Source: Candidatus Poribacteria bacterium (GTDB taxonomy: Bacteria; Poribacteria; WGA-4E; WGA-3G). Taken from it: DNA of 64,000 nt. Shown in pieces: positions 1 through 8,849 of this stretch (positions are counted from its first letter, which is position 1; each line of letters begins with the position of its first letter). The DNA lies in the NCBI GenBank assembly GCA_022820835.1, contig JAJEET010000080.1, positions 1 to 64,000 of the forward strand, written 5' to 3'. The position numbers were made by a program, and so were the translations under genes. The notes below the pieces were generated by a model. It had not been told where the DNA came from and did no database searches. It saw only the letters and a program-made list of their open reading frames with translations.

Positions 1-258
1 TGCATCGTCATCGGCAACACCGACGCGGCTCCCTGCCCCGTCAAATTCCAAAGCAGTGCCGAACTTTCCTTCAACCCATTTGGGCGAATCAACAAGTTCT
101 CCATCGTGTCCATTACCTGTGACATCCATGGCTTCTTTGCCCTTGCCTTCATCAAAGGGCCAGTAAGCGACGAGTCCGTCTTCTGCGACGTTGGCGCTGC
201 TAAGGCTGGGGATAATCAGGAGGGCACATAGCGATAAAACAGCGGTAATTTTAAGCAT
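1..258 (-). CDS. Secreted LamG/concanavalin A-like protein, N-terminal fragment (runs off the left edge)
   Basis: The visible 86 codons start with a signal peptide (MLKITAVLSLCALLIIPSLS, likely cut after SSA) and continue with VAEDGLVAYWPFDEGKGKEA and a GNGHDGELVDSPKWVEGKFG stretch, which is the typical opening of a LamG-type laminin G/concanavalin A-like domain. Such domains bind carbohydrate or protein at the cell surface. The start ATG lies at 256-258, preceded on the minus strand by an AGGAG site (TAGGAGAAACT). The gene continues beyond the window, so full length and any catalytic domain are unknown. The LamG call rests on the YWPFDEG and G-N-G-x-x-G pattern. Confidence 0.75.
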   Translation of the reverse strand, partial: MLKITAVLSLCALLIIPSLSSANVAEDGLVAYWPFDEGKGKEAMDVTGNGHDGELVDSPKWVEGKFGTALEFDGAGSRVGVADDDA

Positions 259-564
259 TATAGTTTCTCCTATGTAAGCGTGAAATTTTGGGTCTGTATC
301 TTGGGGATTTGTTAATATTATAACATATTCTTGGAAATGAAAAGTAAAAAAATATTGTCTGAATCAGGATTTGCAGGATTATAGGATGGACAGAATGAGA
401 GAATGCGTTAATTGTCTGAATGCAGGTCGCATTTGGGCGAGTACGCCGCAAATTACGGATTATCACGGATTTCTCGGATTTTTAGATATTCCTTATCCGA
501 GACCGATTCAGGATCTGTCGGTTTTCTAAAGAACTGAACGACTCTGTTAATCTTGCTAAAAAAA
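259..564. other. Non-coding gap with degenerate AATCAGGATT-type repeat text
   Basis: No convincing gene is present between the LamG gene and the next promoter. Around 358-395 the text TCTGAATCAGGATTTGCAGG and its continuation, and around 453-485 an ACGGATTATCACGGATTTCT run, are low-complexity GGATT-rich repeats. Related text in the opposite orientation (TAAATCCTGATTCAAACAAT) is found near 10951 and 11597. Open frames here are AT-rich, lack ribosome binding sites and have no recognisable protein features. Confidence 0.4.
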
Positions 565-593
565 TTGACGAAATACTGATTATAAGGTATAAT
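565..593 (+). promoter_or_regulatory. Predicted sigma-70 promoter for the retropepsin operon
   Basis: TTGACG at 565-570 and a perfect TATAAT at 588-593 are separated by 17 nt. The following gene starts at 627 behind an AGGAG site (609-622), which gives a short leader of roughly 25 nt. Confidence 0.6.
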
Positions 594-626
594 TGTCGTA
601 AAACTAAGTCGAATAGGAGCATCATC

Positions 627-854
627 ATGAAAAAGGAACGAATGACTATAGCGGAAATGGAGCTGAAATATCCAAATCAATGGCTGTTTATTACTGACTG
701 TGAAATCAGCGAGAATACCGAGCTCTTGTCAGGCGTAGTATCTGTCCACAGCAAATTTAAAGATAAAGTGAATCAAGCCTCGGCGGCTTATAAAGGTAGC
801 GCAGCTATACGTTATACTGGGAAAATCCCCGAAGGAATGGTGTTTCTACTCTAA
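627..854 (+). CDS. Small conserved-looking protein, first gene of a retropepsin pair
   Basis: A 75-residue soluble protein with no signal peptide. It shows a MELKYPNQWLFI segment near the N terminus, a VHSKFKDKV segment in the middle and an RYTGKIPEG motif at the C terminus. From memory, short proteins with this pattern commonly precede single-domain aspartyl protease genes in cyanobacteria and similar genomes, but I cannot name the family. Its stop codon overlaps the start of the next gene (TAATG), so translation of the two is probably coupled. A consensus promoter ends 33 nt upstream. A role as partner, substrate or inhibitor of the protease is inference from context only. Confidence 0.7.
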   Translation: MKKERMTIAEMELKYPNQWLFITDCEISENTELLSGVVSVHSKFKDKVNQASAAYKGSAAIRYTGKIPEGMVFLL

Positions 855-1261
855 TGGGGCGCGTTGACTTTAATCCAACAACTAATGTTATTATCCTTGA
901 TGTTACGCTATTTAGTGTAACATCAAGTGATTTCAGAAATACTCGCTTAGTTTTTGATACTGGGGCAAGTATCACAAGTCTTTCACCGGATTCTATTTTA
1001 GGTTTAGGTTACGATCTTTCAAACCCAAAATATGAACAGCCAATCATAACAGCATCGGGAACTATTGAGTCAAAAGTCATAACCTTAAGCAAGTTGTCTG
1101 CCATCGGAGAAATAGTAGAAAATATTGATGTCGCGATCCAAGAATTCCCTGAGGAATTAACTACGTGGGGTATTCATGGTCTTTTAGGTTTAGATTTCCT
1201 TAAACACTTTGATGTCAATATATGCTTCTCATCGGGCTTTATAGATATTGAAAGGGTTTAG
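854..1261 (+). CDS. Retropepsin-like aspartyl protease, single domain
   Basis: A 135-residue protein with the catalytic LVFDTGAS motif (Asp35-Thr-Gly) of clan AA retropepsin-like proteases and the matching C-terminal hydrophobic-hydrophobic-Gly motif (IHGLLGLDFLKHF, about residues 107-119). Such proteins act as homodimers with one DTG loop per subunit. There is no signal peptide or membrane segment, so it is probably cytoplasmic. It starts inside the TAATG overlap with the preceding 75-residue gene. The substrate is unknown. The pair is AT-rich compared with later housekeeping genes such as alaS. Confidence 0.8.
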   Translation: MGRVDFNPTTNVIILDVTLFSVTSSDFRNTRLVFDTGASITSLSPDSILGLGYDLSNPKYEQPIITASGTIESKVITLSKLSAIGEIVENIDVAIQEFPEELTTWGIHGLLGLDFLKHFDVNICFSSGFIDIERV

Positions 1262-1321
1262 AGATTGACAACTACATACGATATAAAATGTGTATACTAA
1301 CGTGAACTTGAAAATAAATCT

Positions 1322-1426
1322 GTAGGTTGGGTTGAGCGGTAAATACACACTAAAAACCGTATAATTTAGACAAATATGCCGTTTTTCAAAGCACTTTCCG
1401 CCTAAATAACGGTAGCGAAACCCAAC
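1322..1426. repeat. REP-like palindromic repeat with long loop (GTAGGTTGGGTT family)
   Basis: GTAG (1322-1325) is followed by GTTGGGTT, and the complementary arm AAACCCAAC lies at 1418-1426. About 80 nt separate the arms. The same family occurs at 17071-17101 with only about 16 nt between arms, so this copy seems to carry an insert in its loop. A GTAG tetranucleotide directly 5' of an imperfect palindrome is the known layout of REP sequences mobilised by RAYT transposases. Confidence 0.5.
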
Positions 1427-1463
1427 ATCCCACTTTTATCAAACTCACGTTATACTATGGGTC

Positions 1464-4400
1464 TTACTTCAATATCACGATCTGCTGTATTGTGGAAAAG
1501 TCACCTGCTACGAACTGTAAAAAATAGACACCACTTGACACAGACTCGCCTATCTCATTCTGTCCATCCCAATAGGCTGCACGTTCTCGTGTCAGATAAT
1601 ATCCTATAGGTTTGAGCCCAATAGGAATTGTTCGGACCAAGCGACCGCCGACATCGTAGATTTTCACACTCACATCTCCTGCTTCCGCCAACTGATAAGG
1701 GATCCATGTTTCGGGATTGAAAGGGTTGGGATAATTTGGCAGTAATTTCGTTTCTGTGACGCTCTGATTGGCATTTGTTAGCCATGTCCGTAAAAACTGA
1801 ATCGCTACTTTAACATTCTGAGATTTTTCCGGCATTGCTTCTAATTCTTTCAGGGCACGCCGTACCACAATAATTTCTTCAGCGGAGAATGTATTGGACG
1901 CAAGAGTATCTATCTGTGTAGGTGCAGCAGCCACTTTTTCACCGAGACATTCTGCGACAAGCACAAGGTCAAGAATGTTTACTTGTCCATCATTGTTGAC
2001 ATCCGCCCTTGGATCGGACGGTGGTTTTTGCCCAAGGTTCTGTCCGACAAGCACAAGATCAAGGATGTTGACTGTTCCGTCCTGATTGACATCGCCGTTA
2101 GATTCAATCCGTTCAGCAGTAATAAAAAGATCTGCCCACAATGCCCAGTCGCAGTGTGCACCTTCGCCGGGGTCAGTTATTAACTCTAACAACACGGGGT
2201 CACCCGCCTGTTCCGAAAGCGATATGTTTGCATCCTCCCACCCAAAAGTGTTTGTGAAACGTTCAAATTGCGTTTCCCCGTTTACAAGCACTTTAAAAAA
2301 CACACCGTCACTACATCCTTCCTGCAATCCCATTGAATAAAAAAATGTTATCCTTTCTGCCTTGGGTAAGGAAAGTAAAAACTGGAAAATAGTTTGCCCC
2401 TCCAGTGGCGGATGGGCAATAATACTTGCTTTGCGAATTTCGCCTATAGTGGCAATGGTAGGTTCACCTGAATTCCAGATGCTTCCAGGTTGGAATATGC
2501 CATCAAATTGCAATCCCGCAACAAAATCAACATCTCTCAAATTATATGGAGAAATTACCTGTTCACCGGATTCAAAGAAAAAAAGAATCCGTGCAGGAAG
2601 TGCCGTTTCAATCGAATATTGTCCGTCTCCCTCATCTTCGACGATATCAGGAAAAATTTTTATTGGCGCATTGGGTAAGAAAAATTTCACTTTCGCAAGC
2701 GTGTCCAAGGGTTCGGAGACAATTTTAGGCTCACCCCATACTGGCCAATCCCATCCTACATTTCCATCGGGCCCCGGATTGGTGGTAAAACGTAGTGTAA
2801 TATGTTTGCTGCGAAAGGGGGTCAAATCCAAGTCGATATGCTTCCATCCTCTTTGATTGTGGTGTTCACGAAAAATCTCTTCTCCTTGGACAGAAACAAT
2901 AAAAGTAACACCATCGGATTTCTCGAAACCCGAACCCTCCCACAACCCAATATCAAATTCTAGACGGATATGGGAGCTATTTGGAAGCGAAAGTTCCCAT
3001 TCCCCAAATGTATCACCGCTTATATCTTGCCAAGGTGGTTGTGCCCAGATTGTAGATTTGCGAATGCCAGAAATAGAAGTCTCATTGGGTTCAAAGAGTG
3101 CTCCTTTTTGTCGACGTAATTCTTCTCCATTCACGACGATTCCCGTTCTTAGAAGATGAGACTGGGATAATAGATCAATATCGTGAGAAACATCAGTCCT
3201 TTCAAGTCGAAACAGGGCCGCGTTTTCTGTCACACGCGATTCCGTCACAGAAACACCATCTGGCAAAGCGTTGATATGCACTTGAGAGAAATCGCGAGGT
3301 ACATCGCTCAAGAGATAAGACCTTTTGGGATCCAGACCGAGTATCTGCGTCTCATTGTAAGCGTGCCAATGCGGAAGGCTCCGATGGGTTCTCACCTGTG
3401 TTACACCAAAAACCCTTTCATATCCGACCTCGCCATGTGGCAAGTCAAAAGTAGTCCCTCCGTCTGTGGTTTTGAGCGTTGCAAGTTCACCATCGTTACC
3501 TACATACTGGAACAGCGTATCAACCCCCCAGTCCATCTCAAAATTGGGCTTCAAGCCAAGTCGCTGCCAAGATAGAGCGATTGAGAGTAACCTTTGCGTG
3601 CCCGCATGTATGGGATCCAATTGTGATGTCCGTCTAAGTCTAAGTGTTGGCAGAACACCCCAATGCTCGTAAGAATCCATAAATTTTTGATAAAGTTGTG
3701 GTTCGCTATCTGGATTGGGTAACCCTAAATAACCGCAAGGGAGTGTATAAGGGGAAAATAGAAATGCACTAATTGGGTGTGGAGATCCTCTTGGCGTGAG
3801 GTCCCATTGAGGTGGTAGGGACCAACGTTGTGCAAAACTCTCACGAAAGAACGTGACTTCATGAAGACTTTCACCACCGAAAACAACGCCAGGCATCGCA
3901 TCTACTAATTCCTTGTGCATTAACACATTTCCTTGACCAGCATTTAGCCCTTCAATCAACCCGTTTGCATCATTGACCACAGCGTGACTAATGTCCAAAA
4001 AAAACGCATCCATCCGATATTCTTCCCATATCTGCTTTAGTTGCTGAACAAAGAGTTTTCTAAATGCAGAACTCGCGAGATTAATATAGGCGTGACGATC
4101 TGGATGTTCTACTTCGTTCCACCGCCAGCCAAGAAATCTACCGCTCCATGGATCTCTATATTGAAATCTCCGAAAGTCCGCGTAGAGCGGGTAATGCGGT
4201 GACATTGTAAGTAGTGTTACATGCGGCATCACTCGAAAGCCGTGCTGATGTGCAGATCTCACAAAACCCTCAAACTCAGGTTTCGGCGTACAGTCTGGTT
4301 GATAAGGACTTTTCTGCCAATGTACCAGATACAACAAGGTTTTTGTCGGATCAACTTGTTCTGCTAATTTATCCAACACGTCGGTATCCAGGAATCCAAG

Positions 4401-5276
4401 AAGTGTGACAACCAAACCGATATTCTGAACCCACGCGGGCATTTCATCTAATCGCCAAGGTTTAAACGTCTGTTCCATCCAGTCGCGATATTGTCGCGCA
4501 GGCACACGCCAATCGCCTGCATAAGTATTCAATCGCCATGTAACAGATTTCGTGAATCTAAGGGCATCAAAAGGTGCTTGGTTTTGTGTCTCAAAACCGA
4601 TTGCAAAACTTTCTATGTCTTTTTCATAGTGGAGTACTTTAAACTGAAAGGTTTCATCTGTTCCACGAACGAAAAACCCGCCTTGCTCTCCTTGCAGAAT
4701 TGCAAGTTGTACTTCCCAACTACCGGGATAATCGAAATTTCTGGAAGTAATTGGAGATGTCGCGTCAATAATTTGACCTCCCTCAGCTGGAAGGATCAGG
4801 TCTACATTTTTAACATCCAGATTTCCACACCCCCACTGAATCCCATAGACACCTGCTGTGTCGGAGATACCCTCTTGCTCAATCAGTAAATCACCGGTGC
4901 TTTCGTCAACCGTTATAAAAAGGCGAATCTCGTTTTGTCTCTGTTGAAACACCAATTCTGCTTTAAGCGGCGCAATTTTCTGTGCCGTTGTTAGCGTAAT
5001 TTCGTCTGTCCAGACATGTCCGCCGTTTCTCCTTAATAATCCACTGCGTCCGATTATACCTGTAGGGACATCATCAAGACCGAGAGGCAAGGTGTAAGTT
5101 TCAGCTGTGAGTTTGTTATGGAGTTGGGTGATAACACCGTTTTCAAATTGGACTTCATACGTGTCAGTTTTGACAAGAACAGTATTGTCAAGGATGGTAA
5201 GTTCGGCAGATTGGGCAGGTTCAGCGTAAAGCATACAGACTATCCCAATTAGAATTGCGGTGATTAGAAAGCGCAT
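1464..5276 (-). CDS. Secreted glycoside-hydrolase-like protein (DUF6259-type barrel) with dockerin repeats and PNPFNP C-terminal domain
   Basis: The 1270-residue product starts with a signal peptide (MRFLITAILIGIVCMLYAEP). An N-terminal beta-sandwich region is followed by a TIM-barrel region (about residues 280-600) with LLYLVHWQ, MPHVTLLT, AFFLDISH and FGGESLHE strands. The Asp in FLDIS and the Glu in GGESLHE are the likely catalytic pair of an alpha-glycosidase-like fold, as in DUF6259 proteins. Two beta-sandwich repeats follow, then a type I dockerin-like pair of Ca-binding loops (DVNQDGTVNILDLVLV and DVNNDGQVNILDLVLV), and a C-terminal YPNPFNPETWIPYQL domain ending in SSGVYFLQF, which resembles FlgD-like or sorting domains. 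An alternative start at 5309 adds 11 residues ahead of the signal peptide. The substrate is not evident. Confidence 0.75.
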   Translation of the reverse strand: MRFLITAILIGIVCMLYAEPAQSAELTILDNTVLVKTDTYEVQFENGVITQLHNKLTAETYTLPLGLDDVPTGIIGRSGLLRRNGGHVWTDEITLTTAQKIAPLKAELVFQQRQNEIRLFITVDESTGDLLIEQEGISDTAGVYGIQWGCGNLDVKNVDLILPAEGGQIIDATSPITSRNFDYPGSWEVQLAILQGEQGGFFVRGTDETFQFKVLHYEKDIESFAIGFETQNQAPFDALRFTKSVTWRLNTYAGDWRVPARQYRDWMEQTFKPWRLDEMPAWVQNIGLVVTLLGFLDTDVLDKLAEQVDPTKTLLYLVHWQKSPYQPDCTPKPEFEGFVRSAHQHGFRVMPHVTLLTMSPHYPLYADFRRFQYRDPWSGRFLGWRWNEVEHPDRHAYINLASSAFRKLFVQQLKQIWEEYRMDAFFLDISHAVVNDANGLIEGLNAGQGNVLMHKELVDAMPGVVFGGESLHEVTFFRESFAQRWSLPPQWDLTPRGSPHPISAFLFSPYTLPCGYLGLPNPDSEPQLYQKFMDSYEHWGVLPTLRLRRTSQLDPIHAGTQRLLSIALSWQRLGLKPNFEMDWGVDTLFQYVGNDGELATLKTTDGGTTFDLPHGEVGYERVFGVTQVRTHRSLPHWHAYNETQILGLDPKRSYLLSDVPRDFSQVHINALPDGVSVTESRVTENAALFRLERTDVSHDIDLLSQSHLLRTGIVVNGEELRRQKGALFEPNETSISGIRKSTIWAQPPWQDISGDTFGEWELSLPNSSHIRLEFDIGLWEGSGFEKSDGVTFIVSVQGEEIFREHHNQRGWKHIDLDLTPFRSKHITLRFTTNPGPDGNVGWDWPVWGEPKIVSEPLDTLAKVKFFLPNAPIKIFPDIVEDEGDGQYSIETALPARILFFFESGEQVISPYNLRDVDFVAGLQFDGIFQPGSIWNSGEPTIATIGEIRKASIIAHPPLEGQTIFQFLLSLPKAERITFFYSMGLQEGCSDGVFFKVLVNGETQFERFTNTFGWEDANISLSEQAGDPVLLELITDPGEGAHCDWALWADLFITAERIESNGDVNQDGTVNILDLVLVGQNLGQKPPSDPRADVNNDGQVNILDLVLVAECLGEKVAAAPTQIDTLASNTFSAEEIIVVRRALKELEAMPEKSQNVKVAIQFLRTWLTNANQSVTETKLLPNYPNPFNPETWIPYQLAEAGDVSVKIYDVGGRLVRTIPIGLKPIGYYLTRERAAYWDGQNEIGESVSSGVYFLQFVAGDFSTIQQIVILK

Positions 5277-5331
5277 GTTGTTTTCTCTTGTGGGCGCGTT
5301 GCGTTTCATTGGAATTTCGTCAGGAAAATTG

Positions 5332-7038
5332 TCAACGCTGATATTCCTGATAAATAGGTCTTAAGAAATCAATCCTCTCTTTTGCGAATTGATTGCAAAT
5401 TTCATTGGCAATATCCTTATGTCCTTTTTTATACAGGATCCGGATGGTTTTTATAATGTCGTTCTTTTCTATTTGTAAATCCCACATGATACGCTGAGGA
5501 ATTTCCAAATAGATTTCTCCGACTGCTTCTGGTGTTTTTGGCACATGCTTCAGCAGTGCTTTGATAAAACGGGATAAAGTTAAACCATATCCTGGGGTTT
5601 TGCCAATGTCGCCTATGGCTGTATTTACCCAAGTGCGTACTTCCGCGTCTATTTTATCAATAAGTCCGAGCCATCCTAATAGTGAAACTAAAACATTCTG
5701 ATATGCCGCTTCATTACTGTATTGGGAAAGGACTTCAAACAAGGCACGCCACGCAGGTATAACCTTTACTTTCACTTTATCAGATAGGTTATCTGCGCGT
5801 CGAGAGAAAAAGTAGACCATAGCAGAAAGAAGGTTTGGATTGCCGCTGTGTATCAACTGATAAATGAGACTGGTTTTGTCGTCTAAACTCTCGCTGTCCT
5901 CTATCCAACCTGTACAGATATGACGAACAAGCCCATTCAGTACCTCCGTATCAGCAAAGTGAGTATTCAATGCCTTCCGATAGTGCCCATGTGCTTTGAG
6001 CAGCAAGTAAAACTCTTCGCGGACACTCGGGTGCAACAGATACCCAGAAAAAGCGGCTTGCCAATGATCTTCATCACGTTGTGGGAAAATATGATTTATG
6101 TTAAGGTGAACCCACTCTTTATCAAGATACCATAGATAGGGTAGATGAAACCCAAGCGTGTAAGAAAACTCAAGAGAGGGTTCAATACTTCGATCTAATC
6201 TTTTGGTGAAATCTGCTCTGATAGCGTAGGGCCATCGGCAATCTACGTACTCAGACGCGTTGGTACGAGCGAATCGCAAAGCGTAGTTTACTATCGCCGA
6301 AAACACTCTACCTCTATCTGAATTCAGAACATCAGTGGGAAGATTATCAAGAGTCGAAACGCTCTGTTGTGCCTTATCTACGAGAATCAAGAGAATCTCT
6401 TCAGCAAGGGGCAAGAGTTGTGTATCAAACGCGTGTGTATCGTCCTTTGTTCCTTCTGCTATCAAATCTGCTGCACCAGAAAGAACCCAATTTCGATAAT
6501 TAAAGCCATCGTTGTACTGTTCAGTCCAGAACCGTTTTGACAAGAGAATTTGATAGATAAACTCCAGTAGTGCTGCCCAATTAAAGTCTTTCTTATTGCG
6601 CCATGCATCCAGGCAACCTTGCAACAGTGAAGATTGATATAGGTTGCGAACGTCCTGGAAGGGTAGTAGGTTATCCGTAAACCGTTGTGGATTTGCTGCC
6701 ACACATTCTGTGAGTGTATTTGCAAGTCCGCGTCCTTCAAGCACAGGCATCCCGATATCTTCTTCTGTGTAACCCTTTAAATAAGCAGCGATCTCAATAT
6801 TTGACATCGCTGAAAGTTCTTCAGTGGTTATAGGTTTCACGGGCCCGATTGCTCCTGACTTCGGCATAGTTGCGACATTTCCTTTATTGGCTGCTTCAAC
6901 ATTCGCTTTGTGGAGTTGATCGTATTTTTGATAGGCGGAGGCAATTTTTTCGTTATCGGTGTCCAAAAGCAGAGAGAGCCATTTTCGCCGTCTTGCCACA
7001 TTAACTCTTGAAGTTAGTACTGCGTCGCTTCTATCCAT
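5332..7038 (-). CDS. Large helical protein, probable C-terminal half of a split gene
   Basis: A 568-residue helical protein without signal peptide or recognisable catalytic motif. Its N terminus (ARRRKWLSLLLDTDNEKIAS after 14 residues) looks like the middle of a domain rather than a true start. It overlaps the upstream 546-residue gene by 25 nt in another frame. A single -1 shift at the upstream stop codon would give a continuous product reading QWIEATQYLTSRVNVARRRK. The motifs NLLPFQDVRNLYQSSLLQG, DGFNYRNWVLSG and DDTHAFDTQLLPLAEEIL look conserved and resemble helical tails of large bacterial STAND-type proteins. Function unknown; it may be one half of a ~1100-residue protein, or a coupled two-subunit system. 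Confidence 0.6.
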   Translation of the reverse strand: MDRSDAVLTSRVNVARRRKWLSLLLDTDNEKIASAYQKYDQLHKANVEAANKGNVATMPKSGAIGPVKPITTEELSAMSNIEIAAYLKGYTEEDIGMPVLEGRGLANTLTECVAANPQRFTDNLLPFQDVRNLYQSSLLQGCLDAWRNKKDFNWAALLEFIYQILLSKRFWTEQYNDGFNYRNWVLSGAADLIAEGTKDDTHAFDTQLLPLAEEILLILVDKAQQSVSTLDNLPTDVLNSDRGRVFSAIVNYALRFARTNASEYVDCRWPYAIRADFTKRLDRSIEPSLEFSYTLGFHLPYLWYLDKEWVHLNINHIFPQRDEDHWQAAFSGYLLHPSVREEFYLLLKAHGHYRKALNTHFADTEVLNGLVRHICTGWIEDSESLDDKTSLIYQLIHSGNPNLLSAMVYFFSRRADNLSDKVKVKVIPAWRALFEVLSQYSNEAAYQNVLVSLLGWLGLIDKIDAEVRTWVNTAIGDIGKTPGYGLTLSRFIKALLKHVPKTPEAVGEIYLEIPQRIMWDLQIEKNDIIKTIRILYKKGHKDIANEICNQFAKERIDFLRPIYQEYQR

Positions 7039-8654
7039 TGTAATACCTTCTCCATTTCGTCTTCTTCAAAGGTGCTGTTGTGAGTTTCAATCAATTCGGT
7101 AATCTCAGACTCAAGTTTAACATCATCTAGTGGATTGTTGTCCCATGTCCAAAACAGATGTTTCAGATTGCTGTAATGATCAGTGATCGCCTTGACTGCA
7201 ATCCGCCTAATGATTGCGTGCGGATCCTGTAGTAAAACTTGGACTGTTTGTTCTATGCTATCAGGTTCAGCAAACCGGAAGAGGGCACTTGTAAAACTTA
7301 TTACTAATTCAGCATAATTTGGATGTGAGAGGTGTGATAGATCGCTTTCAACGCGTTCTAGGAAATCGACTTTGAATCTATTCGCATCTGCGATTTTCCG
7401 AATCTGCACAAGCGCTATATCTGCTGCCGCAACGCCACATAAATTCGCGATGGTGTGTCCATATTTTTTCAGTGCATCCTCAAGCCAATGTTCCTCCATT
7501 ATGGGTTGGATTCGTTCATCAACAAATTCGATTTCAAGTATTATAGAGAGAAGAACAAGAGTTAGTTCCCTCTTACCACCCTCAAGAAGTTTAGGTAGTA
7601 TTGTTTGACCTATTTCCTGATCCATCAGTCCATATTTCTGGATGGATTTCAATGCAGCACCCATAAAAGTGATATGTTGAGGTTCTATCCGATCTATAGG
7701 AAGTGTGCTAATAATTTTGACAGTATCTAAGTCTGTTCGACCATTATCAATCCGCGCTCTGCTTTCATCTGTAATGGCATTGACAATGTCCACAAGGATA
7801 TCAATAGGACACTCTGGATGCGTAGAAATTTTGACCACATACTCCAAGGCGTGCCAACGGGAACTATAGTAATATCCGGGCTGATCCGGAGATTCTTGAG
7901 GCATGGGGTTCTGATCAGGATTGAACCATCCATCCTCTTTTAAGGGTTCCAACCATGCGGGGAATTCAAGTTTTCTAAAGAAATATGCACGTCTTTCCTC
8001 AGATCCCAATAGATTTGGGAGAGTACTTCTTATTTCTCCTGTCGGTTCCTCATAGGCACAAATCCGATCCAATTGGTTGAGCAGGTCAAGAAAGCTGCCT
8101 ACTAAATTCGATAATATACCCTCAAATTCATACCAAAGAGCTTCAAATTCTTCTTTAGCTCGAGGAATCCTCCAAGCCCCGTGGCGATGGGCAAACTTAT
8201 GAAATTGGGTAGAAACATTTATCCATCTGATAGCAAAATTTACACGGGTGTCATCCGTAGAAAGAAGGATGATGGAATCATCAATACCAAGAGCTGCCAA
8301 AATTGAGGCGATATGGCCTTTACGGTCTTTTAATTCGCTGTAGTTTCCTAACTTAACTAAAACGGCTTCTGTGAGTTGGTTTTGGATGTGCCTTTTGGCT
8401 TCGTCACTGGATAAAATATCTCTTAAACCGCCGTCAATTTCCCGAGCAATATGTGCTAAAAGACTTGCTGCTGTTTCTAAGGCTGTGCTGTGTAAAATTT
8501 TGATCCCATCCAGATAATAGGCTGCTATTTCGGGACCAATTGCCTCAAAGTTCCGGCGAATCTCACGCTGCTGAGGACTTAAATCAGGAGCACGACTTGG
8601 AACATCGCTTCGGATCCGCGATGAGTTTTGCCCATCGCCAAACCCATCGTTCAT
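7014..8654 (-). CDS. HEAT-like helical protein resembling the tail of STAND-type defence proteins, probable N-terminal half of a split gene
   Basis: A 546-residue cytoplasmic protein. The N terminus has FEAIGPEIAAYYLDGIKILH and SLLAHIAREIDGGLRDIL, seen from memory in HEPN- or toxin-like segments of large bacterial proteins. The centre has FFRKLEFPAWLEPLKEDGWF and a GYYYSSRWHALEYVVKIS motif, which matches the pattern I associate with C-terminal sensor regions of Avs/STAND proteins (FF..L..P.W..PLK..G.F.P). HEAT-like helices follow (HAIIRRIAVKAITDHY). There is no P-loop, so no NTPase domain is present in this copy. The reading frame ends at QWIEATQY and the next gene continues in the -1 frame. 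It could be a pseudogene half or a separate subunit. Confidence 0.6.
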   Translation of the reverse strand: MNDGFGDGQNSSRIRSDVPSRAPDLSPQQREIRRNFEAIGPEIAAYYLDGIKILHSTALETAASLLAHIAREIDGGLRDILSSDEAKRHIQNQLTEAVLVKLGNYSELKDRKGHIASILAALGIDDSIILLSTDDTRVNFAIRWINVSTQFHKFAHRHGAWRIPRAKEEFEALWYEFEGILSNLVGSFLDLLNQLDRICAYEEPTGEIRSTLPNLLGSEERRAYFFRKLEFPAWLEPLKEDGWFNPDQNPMPQESPDQPGYYYSSRWHALEYVVKISTHPECPIDILVDIVNAITDESRARIDNGRTDLDTVKIISTLPIDRIEPQHITFMGAALKSIQKYGLMDQEIGQTILPKLLEGGKRELTLVLLSIILEIEFVDERIQPIMEEHWLEDALKKYGHTIANLCGVAAADIALVQIRKIADANRFKVDFLERVESDLSHLSHPNYAELVISFTSALFRFAEPDSIEQTVQVLLQDPHAIIRRIAVKAITDHYSNLKHLFWTWDNNPLDDVKLESEITELIETHNSTFEEDEMEKVLQWIEATQY

Positions 8655-8748
8655 AATTCTTTCACATCCTTTGCTCTAAATTCAATAATCACATATTAAC
8701 ATATTCCGAAGCGAAAGTCAAGTTCGTTTTGGAAGACCGAATTCCGTC

Positions 8749-8778
8749 TTGTATTTGAAATTCAAAATGAGATATAAT
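8749..8778 (+). promoter_or_regulatory. Predicted sigma-70 promoter for the K+/H+ antiporter gene
   Basis: TTGTAT at 8749-8754 and a perfect TATAAT at 8773-8778 are separated by 18 nt. The antiporter gene starts at 8850, giving a leader of about 65 nt. The intergenic region is divergent, so promoters for the minus-strand gene at 8654 should lie here too, but I could not pick one with confidence. Confidence 0.45.
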
Positions 8779-8849
8779 ATAATTGAGGGGTGGGCATAAA
8801 TATTTCCTTTGGCAGTACACTCACAACGCATCACAATTTGGAATGAGTT

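Noticed and set aside
1930..2100. Direct DNA repeats of about 100 nt spacing in the large secreted protein gene
   Set aside because: They encode the two dockerin calcium-binding loops; no mobile element or recombination site is needed to explain them.
7014..7038. Programmed frameshift as in prfB or a slippery heptamer
   Set aside because: A +1 shift at TACTAAC runs into a stop five codons later, and no X-XXY-YYZ slippery heptamer is visible for the needed -1 shift. Mutation, assembly error or true separate genes are simpler explanations.
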